Made by a program: the position numbers and the translations under genes. DNA of 64,000 nt from Apis mellifera (lineage: Eukaryota; Arthropoda; Insecta; Hymenoptera; Apidae). Positions 24,181 through 37,169 of this stretch are shown here, one piece after another (the first letter of the stretch is position 1; each line of letters starts with the position of its first letter). The stretch covers positions 11,304,963 to 11,368,962 of the forward strand of contig NC_037643.1 of NCBI RefSeq assembly GCF_003254395.2, given 5' to 3'. Under the pieces are notes generated by a model. That model had not been told where the DNA came from. It ran no database searches and worked only from the letters and a program-made list of their open reading frames with translations.

Positions 24181-25630
24181 TGATGCTCGTCCGATCCTGG
24201 TGTACCGTGTAATGAAGATGGACGGATAACACAACTGGGTGAATACGTGAAAGAATATTTGAATTATTTTATAATATTTGATAATATACGACATGGCCAC
24301 GATGCAGAAATTGTGAATATCCGTGATTTTCGTGGAAACGTGCGCGTGGAATTATGTTTTTCCAAGTATCGTCATTTGTCTGGAATAAGTTTGGAACAGG
24401 GAGACGAGGTATCTTTTTCTTCACATTTCGGCAACTGAATATAAACATGAATGAAGAAAGAATCTTATAGAATGAATAACTTAGAAAAATAATATTTTTA
24501 TAAGACAATCTTATTCAATGATTGGAAATTATTATATTCGAATTTTAGATAAATTACGCGACAATTGGATATTTTGATTCGAGACAGGCTTGCATCGATA
24601 TCTATGATAAATGAAATAAAATTCTAAATAAATTCCATAAAGAAATTTCTTCGTTATTCGAATATGTTGCACGAAACCGTGACAGGTGAAATTAGCAAAT
24701 CCCTGAAACCTAAAAGGAAATCGATGAATGGTAAATAGTGGTGACTCGAACAAACATTCTTGCACGATAGAATCCTTCCTTTCAGTCACTTGACACTGAC
24801 ACTCGGCTCAAAAGGAACGGTAAATATCCGTTTAATTCATTCATTCATTCACCACACCGTCGTTCTACTCCGCGCAACTCCATCCAATCCATCCGTGCAA
24901 ACGAATCGCATTTAAACGTTGCCTATCGTTCAAGAAGCATTGTTCGTCAAAACGTTACGAGAGGAGGGAGGGAGGTAAGATCAGGGCGACTAATAAATTC
25001 GTATTAACCTTTGTGAAAGTGCCGATATCGTATTTCGTCCCACCACGCACCGCTAGTTTTATCGCTCACGCTTTCGTGATAGTGAAATACGTTTCCAGCT
25101 CACCCCATTCCTCTCTCCAAACCTGTGCGTGTCACGTAAACCGGATTCTATTCCGAAACACTTAAGGGTGTTTTTAAAACCGACTCATTTGACGGATCAT
25201 TTTAGACGATATTTTTTCTTGAATTAATTCCTTGAAAGTACATTCTTTTTTATTTGCCAGATTGCATTATTATTATTCTTTTAGTAAATTATCAAAAGAT
25301 AAAGGAAATATTAATCTGTTCGAGAAAATTATTTTAAATACAGGAGAAAAATTTCGAATAATCGATTTTATTTTACTTGACAATTGATTCGATGTTTTAA
25401 TATTCTCGAAGGGATTGATCGAAAAAAGCACGAGGAATATGTAATAAATTTTTATTCATATCATATATTTTGGTCGGATTTTAATTTTTTCGTACTAAAT
25501 AGCGCGATTAACGGCGAAAAACTCGGAAACGTGTGTACGAAGGACGTTCAATTAAACGTATTTTCGTCGGTTGGAACTATGATATTAAGCGAGTGTTTGA
25601 TATTAAACGAGTTTTGCACGCGACGAGACA

Positions 25631-25653
25631 GAGAGAGAGAGAGAGAGAGAGAG
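25631..25653. repeat. GA microsatellite
   Basis: Uninterrupted GA dinucleotides, directly visible. Confidence 0.88.
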
Positions 25654-26624
25654 GGGAGAATGGAATTCGGATATAACGCGCGACTAAAAGTTGCACGATG
25701 ATCGTTCCGTTGGTGAACAGTTGAAACTTTAATCGCCGCGCAACGTTACGCTCGATTACGATGAAATATGGCGTGTTTCGGTTAGTAAAAGCGATTATAC
25801 GGTTAGACACTGGATGACACACTCGACGTTTTATTTGATAAAGTTTGCGCCCGTGTATACGAGTGAATTACTATGTAAATATGTTTTCGAGCTTGGACGT
25901 TGCTCCAAGAGATTAAAATTTGGTAAAACGCGAAATATCGAGATGATAATTTTTTTTTTTTTTAATATCGAGAAAAATTGAAAAAGAAATTAAATAGTTA
26001 TTTCTCGTAATTAGAAAATTAATTCTTCTCGCTTTGAAAGGAAAGGAAATCGAAGAGAGGACGTTTTCACAAGTTTTATTCGAAGATTTTCTAGCGCCGA
26101 CACTTAAGCTCGTTCGGGGTCTTAATGCACGGAGATAAAGTTCTTCCCAGTTATTACGGGAGGATTTAAGAAACAAGAGGACACGCGGCACTAAAACAAT
26201 GTAACTCTCCGCGATTAACGGAGTTGCTCAAGCTGACTGGGCTCAGCACGTGCTCAGAGAGACGTGAAATTATAGCTTAAATTACGGACGATGAATAAAA
26301 CAGACATACCGTGGTAAACATCGCCATCTCGAGCTGCCATTCAGTCGAGCTTGCCATTTTAATGCCATCGATGTTAATGAACATAAATACAACTTGAGAG
26401 GATTAATGAAATTGTTTTTATCAACTGTGTTTCGACGTGAAATTATGTAGTAACGAATAAAATTTTTGTAAAAGAAAGAAAAAGAAAAAAGAAAAGAAAC
26501 GTATAATAATATGTTATTATTACAAAGGCGTTTATGCAAGGATTTTCCGGTAAAATTTGCACTTTTAACTGACGAGTTTTGCCGTGGCTGGCGTGGGCGT
26601 AACCAGATATCAGAATACCATGCG

Positions 26625-26722
26625 CGGAAGTAGAACGTAAAGGCAGCTCGTTTAGTATGAACGTTGCATCACAGGAACGATAGCGCTGCATAATACCACG
26701 GACGAGAATACTTTGAGAGGAG
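26625..26722. repeat. Diverged direct repeat, copy A
   Basis: GCGGAAGTAGAACGT, then GCATC, GATAGCGC and TAATACCACGGACGAGA recur in the same order at 27195-27282 as GCGGAAGTAGGATGT, GCATC, GATAGCGC and TAATACTACGGATGAGA. The last block matches at 15 of 17 positions. The duplication is old and about 570 bp apart. Confidence 0.55.
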
Positions 26723-27194
26723 AAATTCGCCCAGCTACGTCTGTTATTTCGTACAATTTTATTAACCAAGATGACCGTCCTTTCAAACGGTTTAAATTCC
26801 TCCTCTTATTACAGTTCCTCGTAATAAATTACAAAAATTTATTCCAAATGCTCAAATGATGATAAAAATATATATATATAGACGAATTCAAATTTTTACC
26901 ATTTCTAATTATCCACCCAGAGAAGATACTCGAAACGATTTCTATTTCAACTTTATGCGCTTATGCATATTATCATTTATAGATCAAAAGCAACATACTT
27001 ATTCCTTTTTCCTTTTAATCCTTTTATTATCGTTTGCTCAAAGCATTTCATTCCACGATTGAAAATCTGCACAAACATCCCTCTCCTTTTTCCCCTCTTC
27101 GTTACACGCGTAATTACGCGACGATGATCGCAACCCCTTTCGCCGCCGAGGAGTCGAAATTTCACAGCGCTCGCCACGTTCGCTTAGCCGCCTG

Positions 27195-27282
27195 TAGCGG
27201 AAGTAGGATGTCGTTCAACGCAAGCGCTGCATCGTGGCTATGATAGCGCAACGTAATACTACGGATGAGACTATCCGCAGAG
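27195..27282. repeat. Diverged direct repeat, copy B
   Basis: Second copy of the element at 26625-26722, with the same block order and slightly shorter spacing. Retention of several short blocks with variable spacers suggests either a conserved structured or regulatory element or an old repeat family. Confidence 0.55.
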
Positions 27283-30200
27283 CGTAATACAGGAGTAGTG
27301 GAAGGGAGCAGTAGTGGAGAGTAGCATGGGAAGTCGAACGAGTGGGGTGCGAATATAGGATGATTATGTCACGGTATGATGTATGTGGGTTGGCAACCAG
27401 CCACGGTATAACGCTCCATCCTCTCCTCTTCCTTCGCCCTCCCTTTCCTTGGACCTTGGAAATGTTTATCCCGGCCAACTTCCTTCCAACGCAAATCTGA
27501 TTTGGATTCCTCTCCCGAATTATATTATCGGCTAGTTATCCGAATTTTAACGAGAGCATCGACGAGATCGATATATATATCCTCCACATTGCGAGAGATA
27601 TGTGATGGAGAATAGGTGAAGCGCGATAACGAACGAAGATAAGAATTACATAGATACTTGAGAATACGTGAGAATTCAATTTTTCGCTATGAATATATGT
27701 ATATTCCATTTTCTTGTTTGAATGTCTCCATTTTGCACGAGAAAAAGTATTATATTATAGGGAATTAATTATCGAAATATATGTGGAGCATATATCCCTC
27801 GAAAAAGATAGAAAGGAAACGAAATTGATAGGGACTCGCGAATTATAAAAGTTTCGCTCGTTTGGAGAAGGGATGATCCAACGATCTAAACGCGGCCTTT
27901 ACGACGTCGCGTTAGGATTATAACGGGTGATCACACCTCGGTGAATTGCAAATAACCATCCTTCAGGGACGATCCTTGTACGTTCCTGTTTATACTCGTT
28001 TTAATATATCCACGCGAGACTCGCTCGCTACCTCTACCGATTTCTGTACATAAATGTTACAAGTAAGGTAACACACCTGAACACAGAGAGACCGGGGAGG
28101 ATAATGTCGCCGCGGCCGCAACACGAATACCGCACGTGAAACCAATTTCTCGTAGGAGGCAAGATCTCCGAACATTGTCGCCATCTGTTCCGGGATTAAT
28201 CGTTCGTTCGCGTATTATGACAATGTTGCATATGGAATTTATGGAAATTTAAGGGGGGGGGGAGGGGAGAAAGGGGCAAAAGTTTAATACGTGTTGCACG
28301 CCGGTTGCTCTAATACTACCCCGTCCCCCTGCATTCCGTTACAACGGGTAACCCAATTACAATAGAAATCGGTTGCACAAAATTTCCACGGAATTGTTTC
28401 ACTTTTCATTAACTCGAAATCGGCTCGATTATCTACTATTTTCTTTCGAGATCGGAAACTGAATTTCTTTCTACGTGATGATTACATGCGTTTCATCGTA
28501 GGATCATTTTCCTTCTCTTTCCATTTTTCTATCACAAGATTTAGATAGACGGCGATGATAAAGGATGGATAATCGAAGAAGATAAAAATTCGCCACGATA
28601 TCGAAAACTTTGGTACGCCTACCGTGGAAGAGGATCGACTTGAGTCGTCCATTTCCTCGAAGAGAGGAAAAATGGCGCCAAATGGGAACACCTTGCGAGG
28701 TTTACTTGCGTCCAGATAAGACAGACACACACACGAGGAATCGTTACTTTCCTCTCTCTCTTTTATCTCTTCCCCTCGTTTTTCCCCTCATTTATCACCC
28801 ACCTCCTCCCCCCATCTGCATTCAATTCAATCGAACCGATGTTCCGTTAACGGGCTATAAAATAGAACGCGTGTACCGCTCTTTCGAATTCGGATCTGTT
28901 TCGGGGAGGAAGGAAAGGAAGGTAGGGCGGAAGGTATCTCGTATTCGACGAGGTTCGTGAGTTGCTTGGTCGCATAAACGCGTGCAGAAAAGTAAGAGAG
29001 AGAGAGAGAGAAAGGAAAGAAATAGGAAAGGGGAGGTATATTCCATAAAGCAACGAGCAACAGGCACAGGAGTGGACAGTTGGAGTTTCTTGTGCCCTGT
29101 GTTGTGCATTTATTACGTAATGCATTACAAGCGTAAGCATAAACGCTGGTTCGTGACTACATGTTATTACACAGCCCGTACATGCCCTTAGATTGGATAG
29201 TATTCAAAAGGCACACAGGTTGATAAGCCTGAATCGCCAAGTAGTAGTTGACAAGTGATTCGGATAATTTAATCGCGGCCGCGAGAGAAAGAAAGAGAAA
29301 GAGTCTTGTTGTACTCTTTCCTTCTTTTTCTCCCTCGATCTCGGTGTAACGAGAACGACGAACCTCTCGAGTTAATTTTAATCCTGGCTTCAGGAGGTGG
29401 ATACCTCTTGGTCCCGTTCCTCCTTGGCCTTTTATCGATGGTTATTTCGCCACGTCGTAGCACGCTCGAAACGAATTATACGAGCGTTTGCAGATTGCTT
29501 TTTATTACTGTGCAAAACGCGACGACTCGTCCTCCTCCCGGGACGAGGAGGGAACCGGGGGGGGATAAGATTCGAGCGGCGATAATTCGAGGAGAGGGGA
29601 TGATAAAATGTTGTCGAGCCGTCGAAATGTTGGGAAACGTTGACGTTTGTCAAGAGAATTGTTCGTCGATGAGATGCTCGTCGTACGTATTATTCTCCTC
29701 GACACATTTCCACGAGAGAGGTATAAAGTGAGCTTCTCTTGTGTCTTATAAATATTCGTCGTTTATTAAAGTAAACGAATGGCGTTAATATTTCTCGAAC
29801 GAGAAGCGGTACAAAGTTCTTAATAATATCGCTCCCTTTGCGTAATCGTGTTATAATCGTGCGTGGCAAAAACGACACCTGGCAAGAGAGGTTATAAATT
29901 GCACTCGCGAAGGGGTGCACGTTCGAATTCTCGCAGGTCGTTAATTAACTCGGACACGGATATTTACGATATCTTCCTTCCGATTCATCTCGATTTTCAT
30001 TCAAGATAAATTCGACAATTACTTATTACGTATCCAAGAAACCTTAAACGAATTCGAATTTGCCTTTCCCGCGTCACGATTTTCATCAACAAATTAAAAG
30101 TCGCGTAGAAAACTCTCCTCTCTCTCCTTCTCTCTAACGCTTTTCTCGGTTGGAAACCTGGAAGAGGCAGAGCCCCTTCGTCGCAAGGATTCGCCGAACT

Positions 30201-30387
30201 ATGCGGGGTGCGAAGCTCGGGTCGATGACAAATTCCATCCGGGGGAAGGAATCGGAAAGAGAGAAGGGGAGGTGGCCGGTGTCTATTAAAGCGGCGAGCT
30301 CGCGTTAAAGCGAATTCCCGCGAACGATCACGGATCCTAGGAATTCCTGTCCCACGGTCGGGGGAAAAACGGGTCGCCTCGCCGCGA

Positions 30388-30471
30388 GGGACTTCGCGGT
30401 TTCGAAGTCCCTCCTTCTATCCCCCGAGGGGGGATGAGCGAACCGGTCGGCCGGCACTTGAGACCGACCGG
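30388..30471. other. Cluster of three consecutive perfect hairpins in a GC-rich island
   Basis: Stem 1 pairs GGGACTTCG (30388-30396) with CGAAGTCCC (30403-30411). Stem 2 pairs ATCCCCC (30419-30425) with GGGGGAT (30429-30435). Stem 3 pairs CCGGTCGG (30443-30450) with CCGACCGG (30464-30471). All are perfect and lie within 84 bases of a GC-rich island (about 30160-30500). No ORF is preserved across it. A structured RNA, an old repeat or chance in GC-rich DNA are all possible. Confidence 0.6.
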
Positions 30472-30920
30472 CCCCGCGTAGAGAAACCCGCGGCGTGCCC
30501 CGGCTATCTGATTACGCTCCGAATTTGGTAGGGATGCTTTGTTGTTGCGTAGGAGCCCAATTAACGTCCGAAATCGGCGGGGACGGAACGTGGAATGCCA
30601 TTACAAATGCGAACTTTTGATGCTCGCTCCACCCGGAGGGGACGCGGATTGTCGTCGAGGCGCACGCTCGAGGACGATAATCGAGGAACAGCTCCGGCTT
30701 GGCGCGAGATAAGTGGCGGATTCCTCGCCTTCGTGTCGTACACGAAATATGCATTATGTGTAGCCTTCACGTAGCTCGACTTTCGAGAGTATTCGTTTCA
30801 ATTCGAATCCTTCTCGTTTCGAAGGATGAACTTGAACGAGTAATTGGTGAAAGAAAAGAAAGAAATTTAAAATTCGCGTGGAAATTTTTCCCGGTCGTCG
30901 TTCACTTTTCTCTTTTTCAG

Positions 30921-30971
30921 AAGCTACGCCCCGATCGATCCGATATACCTGGAGGATGCACGCGTGTGAAG
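30921..30971 (+). other. Candidate 51-bp micro-exon with strong splice sites
   Basis: A long pyrimidine tract ending TTTTCTCTTTTTCAG (30906-30920) is followed 51 bases later by AAG/GTGAGA. Both sites are near consensus. The 51 bases are exactly 17 codons. In phase 0 they read KLRPDRSDIPGGCTRVK. Entered one base later they read SYAPIDPIYLEDARV and stop. This looks like a small cassette or terminal exon of a plus-strand gene. No partner exon was identified, so the frame is undecided. Confidence 0.35.
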
Positions 30972-33200
30972 GTGAGAAAAAGGCCGTGGACCGACTCGCA
31001 CGTTGCTCGAATTCGGTGCGGAGATGGTAGGCAGGGGACGCAAATGAACGATCGAAACAAGCGGGCAGTTGCATTTACACGGGCTAACGTATCGGTTACA
31101 TTAATTAAATAAAGTCCGGCTCCCGGTATCAGCCGCGACGTCACCGGCCCGAGCATGTATAAACTCGAGCTCTCCGCTTTATATATATATATGTACACGT
31201 TTACAACATTTATTGCACGGGTTGCGATTCGCGAGGGCTCGCCATAAGTCTGGCCACATTATCGGCCACTCTGATCACGTAGGCCCATCCACTCTCTGCC
31301 ACTCTCTCTCCCTCCCTCCCGATATACCACTTCTGAATACTATTGGCCGATATGTGTGCCAACGCGCGAGGAATCGTGTGTACGCGTTTACACGATCGTG
31401 TATCCCGTTTTCCGTCTCGTAATCCCGAGTGTAGTACCTTTCGAGTATCCTCGCTAAACTCGGCCCACTGTTTACGAGCTGGGCCGGCCGATCGACCTTC
31501 CTCGATTACATCCGCCTCGCTCGTTACTCCTCGCCTCCCGTGTAATTAACACGTCGATCCAGGGCCAAACCACCACCTCCCTCCCCTTTCCTTCCTTCTT
31601 TCTTTCCTTCTCGTCCTCTCGCCATCCTCTTCCCAAATGGCAGGATCGAAACGCGTCCAATTTCAATCCTCAACTATTGATATTTCTATGCACGCGAGAA
31701 TCTCGATAATGAATACTTACACCGCGCGCGTATTGACACGGTGCGCGTGTTTGCCACGAGCAAACCAGGCGGCTGGGTGCCGTCCGAGTGTGTGGAAAAC
31801 GACAGCTTTCGAAAATGGCCGACTTTGTGTCACGCCACTCGGAGGAAACTGCTGTTTACCGGGCACACACGGCCGGCTTGATTATTATCGATACCCGATA
31901 CCGCCGTGTACCGCTACGAGATAAATAGAAATAAAATAAAGGGAGGATAGAGGCGGCCTGAGAGGAAACGAAGAAATATGGGAGGGAGTAGCGGAGGAGG
32001 AAGTGGCCGAGGTAAAAGAAGAAAAGAAAGAAAGGAGAGGATCTCTCGTCGAAAGCGTGGCTACCGGCCGCTCGTTCAGGTTGATACGAGCGGTTAGCGT
32101 TTCCGCAGGATACGCCAAGGCGGCGACTCGCGAATAACCGTTACAGGGTATAAACCGGCTGGTATCGGGCGCAACGTTCAATTTCAACGTTCCAACGGTG
32201 AGGTAATGGCTGCCCCACGGCCACCGTCTAACTACGAGAGATCCAAGGAATCTCGCGGCGTCTCGCATACCGGCATTCTAATTACGCGCGTAAGGGATCG
32301 GGCTCGCGAATTGACGCGTACTAAGCGCGAAATAAGTGCAAAATCGTCGCGCGTACGAGAGGATATGTACCAATACGTTTTATATATATACATATATATA
32401 TATATATTACTAGCAAGAAGAGGACGGAGTTAATCGCACGTTCCGCGGCATTATTAAAATTGACAAGATTTACACGAACGATAATAACCCATCAGCGTGC
32501 TATTAACCGCGTTAAAGGAAATTTCTTTTTTTTTTTATACCGAGCAGCTAAACAGCAACGAAGCTACCGGTAATTATTCTTTATCGCGAAGAATTATCGG
32601 TGAGGAGAGGTATCGAAGTAGAAAACGAACTGGATTAAAGTGGACGGGTAACACACACGACTGGTCTGCCGGTTGGTTAATAAGGGGAGAGACGTAACAG
32701 ATCATCGCAGAGGAAAAATATTGCGCGAAACGTTCCTTTCTTTTTTCTTTTTTTTCTCAAACAAACGGATGCGTTTTCTTTTCTCTTTTCTCGAGAAAGA
32801 CGACGGAGGCTGCGGCAATGGCGGCGGCAACGGCGGTGAGCGAGATTTTTATTACGGTCGTTCGAAACGCCGTTAAAAATTAAGGCGTCGATGCGGCCGG
32901 GCTGAAAAATAATTCAATCCGTCGACGGCATTATCAAAGAGCGTTTAAGACCGCTTAATTCGCTTTGGCTCGGAGGAAGCGGTACCCGATGCAGCTGGTG
33001 CAGCAGGTTGAGACGTTGACAACCCCTTACTAATGCCCGTAATTCCTTATTCACCGGGGGACCATTTATAAAACGCCACTGGCTGCGTGTCCGTCCGGAT
33101 CCCGGAATAATTTGTTTGAAATTTGGTCCGCGGATTACAGAAAGTGTAACACCTTGATTAATATTGCAACTAACTTGGAGAGGTGAGCCGGGGCTGGATT

Positions 33201-33218
33201 ACCACCACCACCACCACC
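33201..33218. repeat. ACC/CCA microsatellite
   Basis: Six tandem ACC/CCA triplets, directly visible. Confidence 0.85.
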
Positions 33219-33803
33219 GCTGGGAAACTACCTGGTTAAACGTTGGCCGGACACGATTTGATTTGTGCGCGATCTGCTCGCTTTCACCTTTCCTTTCCAG
33301 CCTCCCATTGTCGACCCCGTGCACTTATCCTTTCCTTATCCCGTTCGAAATTGGAAGAAACAAATCTCGAGTCAGAATTCTAGGATTCAATGGAGAGAAT
33401 TAAAAAGAGAAAAATTTTCGAAAAACTTGGAATTTTGAAGAGTACTTCAAAGGTGTTTCTACTTTCACTTTAATTTGCACGCCGTTGAGACGTATTATTA
33501 ATTATCCTTTTCTTCTCTTTTCTTTTTTTTCTTTCAAAATACTCGAGATAACTGATGGCCGGTGAAAATTAAATGATTTTTCGTTCGATTCGGAGAAATT
33601 TTCGCGCGTGACCCTAATTCGATCTTAATTGGACAAAACAAAACTCGGTCTGCGGGTGGCGACCGTTGACGAAAGGGAGAAGGGATACTTTAATCGTGAC
33701 TGTTAGTGGCAGTTTTAATTTACCTTCGTTGTAACAACTGGAAAGCTCATTAAATCATGGCCAATTACGATTTTCCACGAGCGGTTACTACGTCGTCCCG
33801 CGC

Positions 33804-33826
33804 AAAAAAAAAAAAAAAAAAAAAAA
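33804..33826. repeat. Homopolymer A run (23 bases)
   Basis: Longest homopolymer in the window. No target-site duplication or retroposed gene body is recognisable next to it. Confidence 0.9.
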
Positions 33827-34617
33827 GGAGAAAAAACGATCCGTTCGTTTCTTCATTAAAGTAAAAAGTTTTAAGCGTAATCGTGTATTAAAACCTCGGT
33901 AATTGAAGGTTAGACGGGCATTAAAGCTAAAGTTTCCCTAAGTTACGACACAAGAAATGAATATAAAGTAACAGTTGGCGATGACTAGCCGTGGCCGATT
34001 ACTATTCGCCGCAAACTTTTCAGGCATCACTATTTATTGCTTCACCTTTCACTAATCATTTTCCAACTCGCACGATAAACGTTACGATTCGATTATTTAC
34101 AACCTCATCGTCGCCGCGTTAATAAGATGATACGATCGTGTGCAGGATACGTTTTATTCGCGATACTTTCCAACGATCGTTGGAAATTAAATGAAACGTT
34201 GTCAAGAAGGAAAAGAAAATAGAATAAATCTAAGGGGAGGGATCCTAGATGAAACGAGATCCTTAAAATAGAAAAATAAATCAGACGACAAATATCTCGA
34301 TATCATACTCTTGTCTTATTCTCCCGTGAAAGAGAAGCATCCCCTTTGGCGGAGAGATTCCAACATTCCTTCCCTCCTTGCAACAACAGTAAGCCGCGCA
34401 CGACAGTAAATTAGAATAGCAGAGGAGCCACTGAAAATTAACCGCGCTACTTCTTTGTTACTCGACTCCCTCGATAACGTTGTAAGAAAAGGTAAAGAAA
34501 AAAAGAAACTACTCGCCTCTCCATCCTGCAAAAAAAGTAGAAGTGTTCTTTGAACTTGAAGGGAAAAACGTGGCTCTCTAAAATCATTACCAACGTCGTT
34601 CGAATACTCGCTTCGAA

Positions 34618-34655
34618 CGAAGAAGAAGAAGAAAAAGAAGAAGAAGAAGAAGAAA
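34618..34655. repeat. GAA/AAG microsatellite
   Basis: Interrupted GAA triplet run. It encodes the poly-serine stretch of the spurious minus-strand ORF that overlaps it. Confidence 0.88.
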
Positions 34656-36394
34656 ACGATCGATCACGAGCCTCGCCTTGATTTGTATCCCTGTGATCAT
34701 TCGCACGGATTCCTTTTCGTGAAAGGGGGTGGAATGTACCATGCCATGTGGCAGACGCGTGTGGTACACGATGATGCGAACGAGGGAGGAGGAGGAGGAG
34801 GGAATGGTGGACGAAGGGGGGCAAGGTCGTCCCACGAGCCGCCATCCCGCCGTGTATTGAAATATTTTGCGATTGAATCCCCTGGTAAAAGGTAGCTAGG
34901 ATACGAAGAGAATGAATGGACGGGCCGACCGGTTTGCACCCGCGCCCACGCCCTCTTCTGGCCCCATCGGGATTCATAACTCTTTCACGAAACTTTTTAT
35001 CGGTATTTTCCACCTGTACGCACCCCGAGACATGCTCTCTCTCTTCGTCCTCCGGAATATCTCTAACCCCCCCTCCTTTCCAACGACATTTTCCTTTTTC
35101 TTCTTTCTTTGTTCATCTGGCTAGCTTATCTCGTCGAAAAATGTCAAACGCGTCGAAGGGTAATCTATGACGCTTTATTTCTGATATAGCGTCGTGTTCG
35201 AGAAAATATGGAGGAAATATAATTACGCGTGCAATGCACGTCTTAAAAGGAATATTTTATTCCATAATAGGAATGGAGGCAAGGTTTTGTCTTATTTTTC
35301 TTCGGCGATTGTTGAAAAATTGGACGGAGAGAAGAACTTATCTCTCGTTTATATCCGCAAGATAAACACGCTTATTGGCTCGGGCAAATTTCAATAATCA
35401 CACCGCAAATAAATTATCGGCCATAATGAGATGGCAGTGAGATCATTCTCGAAGGACTGTCGATCCGGTGAAGCGTGTAATTGTACCAAATTCCTTTCCA
35501 CTGAAACCAGAGCACCTACCTGTGCTGAACGTGGAAATATTCGAGAAAGTCGGATCGAAAATCTTCCTTAGATGTATACTTATTTTTGACGAATTTTTAT
35601 TTTCGGAAACAAACCGTGTCCGGAGAACCGCAATCGTGGACGAGTCATTTGTCCTACACCGGAATCGGAAAGATGTTTTCTGCTTCTATCGGATTCTGCG
35701 GTCGCGCGCTATGATTGCAGTTTTAATCAAACGTTTTGAATGCTCGCTTTTGTTATCTCTCTCTCTTTCTCTCTCTCGCCGATTTATTACGTCACTTGTG
35801 CGGCTACTATGACCTTCGATAATCGCATTGATCGTTTATAAACCATGGATGGAAAATGGGAGGAATTAATTCGATTCGAAATCGGGAGGCTGGCCGAACA
35901 AATTGTTGTGTAAAGGGTCGAGAAAAGGAAAAAAATAAAAAAAAGAACTCGCGCACGTGCAACTGCTTGCTACCTCTCGTCGAGAGTGGCAATCGATTCT
36001 TGATAATGGATAATAATGTAATCAAATATGCGTTATAACGAGGTACACGAAAATAGCCGGGACGTGCGTTGTTTTTAACGGGAATGGAAAACTTGTTACA
36101 TTGAACAACTTGTTACAGAGAACTGACTGTTGCACAAATTGCTGATATTGCATTATCGAATACCGTCTACTGTCGTGTAAAATGCTTGTTTATTAGACGA
36201 TCTTTTAACTATCTCGCTTGTATAATGTTGTTAGAATAAAATGAAGAAAGAAAAGGAGAGAGAAGAGACTGATAAAGTCCAAGTGCAAACAGATACAAAT
36301 ACGTGTTATATAAAATTGTAGTAATTCGAAGTATATTCGAGGGCAAGTTTGAAAAGATAACCGTTCGAAATAAAAATTCTAATCAGCGTCGTAG

Positions 36395-36675
36395 ATTCAG
36401 GAGGTGAAAATCACTCGCTCCGGATCATCGTAATCTCGCGAAACCACGAAATCCATTACTCCTGCGCTGAAAGAGCGACTGGTTGGGAAGGCTTGGGGTC
36501 AGCGCCGCTTCGAAATCCATGAGACTCACGGACTACTACAAGGCCAAACTCAATGATCCTACGCCGTAAGAGTTGGAACGAGAATTCCACGGTGAGAGTA
36601 AACCTCAAACTTCAGACTCTCTCTGTTGCAGTGGAAACACCGAGTATTCTCGGGATCATAACTTTCGGGACAGAG
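36395..36675 (+). pseudogene. Exon-like island with broken reading frame
   Basis: A compositionally balanced block of about 280 bases stands out from AT-rich flanks. One frame reads ALKERLVGKAWGQRRFEIHE. A second frame, overlapping its end, reads MRLTDYYKAKLNDPTP (ATG at about 36517), then TAA, then ELEREFHGE. A donor-like CACG/GTGAGA and an acceptor-like CTCTCTGTTGCAG are only about 40 bases apart, too short for a normal intron. The pattern suits a degraded exon, a retro-copy or a short-ORF transcript. The source protein is not recognised. Confidence 0.25.
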
Positions 36676-36971
36676 AATAATAAAAATAATTTTCATAATG
36701 ATATTCCTTCCTGAGCAATTTTGAGGAGTAATTTTTTCAATCTGTCAATTTAAGATCCTTTTTCGAACTTGGGCCGTCAAAATTTTGATACGTCGAATTG
36801 TAGAGAATCTGGAAGATTCTAGGTTAGTTTCGAATTATGTTTGGCAATTGTAATATTGAATCGATGCTGGAAATTCTGAAAGTTTTAATCCAAAGTTTTG
36901 TAACGTGATAAAAGATATCTTATTGATGGTAAAACGTTCAATATTCTATAGATTCGGATCAAAACCGGATT

Positions 36972-37169
36972 CTATGACCCAGAATTCGAAATGATCAAGG
37001 TTCTACAAGGAGCAAGGTTCTGGCGTTGATCATAGCATACATCTCGTAAACAAGAATCATAGAGTTCGAAGTTCTCCACTGCTGTTGACAACAATTTCGT
37101 CTGATCAATATTAGCCACTTTGATGTTATGTGGTACAAAGGTGATATTAAATTGCAATCTTGATTCCAT
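36972..37169 (-). other. Protein-like minus-strand ORF, unsupported
   Basis: ATG at 37169 (reverse strand), 65 codons to the stop at 36972. The composition is ordinary (MESRLQFNITFVPHNIKVAN at the start, four cysteines in the second half) despite AT-rich surroundings. The second minus frame is also open over the same stretch, which weakens the case. No motif is recognised. Confidence 0.15.

Larger units (their letters stand above)
24181..30387. other. Non-coding stretch; diverged duplication and scattered exon-like pieces
   Basis: No gene is supported. A diverged direct duplication links about 26625-26722 to about 27195-27282. A minus-strand piece (28077-28184) starts with ATG in a good context (AACAGATGGCG), reads 36 codons beginning MATMFGDLASYEKLVSRAVF and ends at CAG/GTGTGT. 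All three frames are open there, so the reading is ambiguous. GA microsatellites (about 25631-25653, 28997-29010) and a G-rich run (28252-28266) are present. Confidence 0.4.

Noticed and set aside
29306..29731. 141-codon plus-strand ORF with a hydrophobic segment
   Set aside because: Non-ATG start, and another frame is equally open with an acceptor in front of it; the two readings contradict each other.
34447..35013. 188-codon minus-strand ORF
   Set aside because: It starts on a non-ATG codon and its length depends on a GAA/AAG microsatellite read as poly-serine. No splice or promoter logic.
35468..35812. 114-codon plus-strand ORF with ordinary composition
   Set aside because: Starts on GTG, ends in a CT-repeat, and has no donor or partner exon. 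Possible but unsupported.
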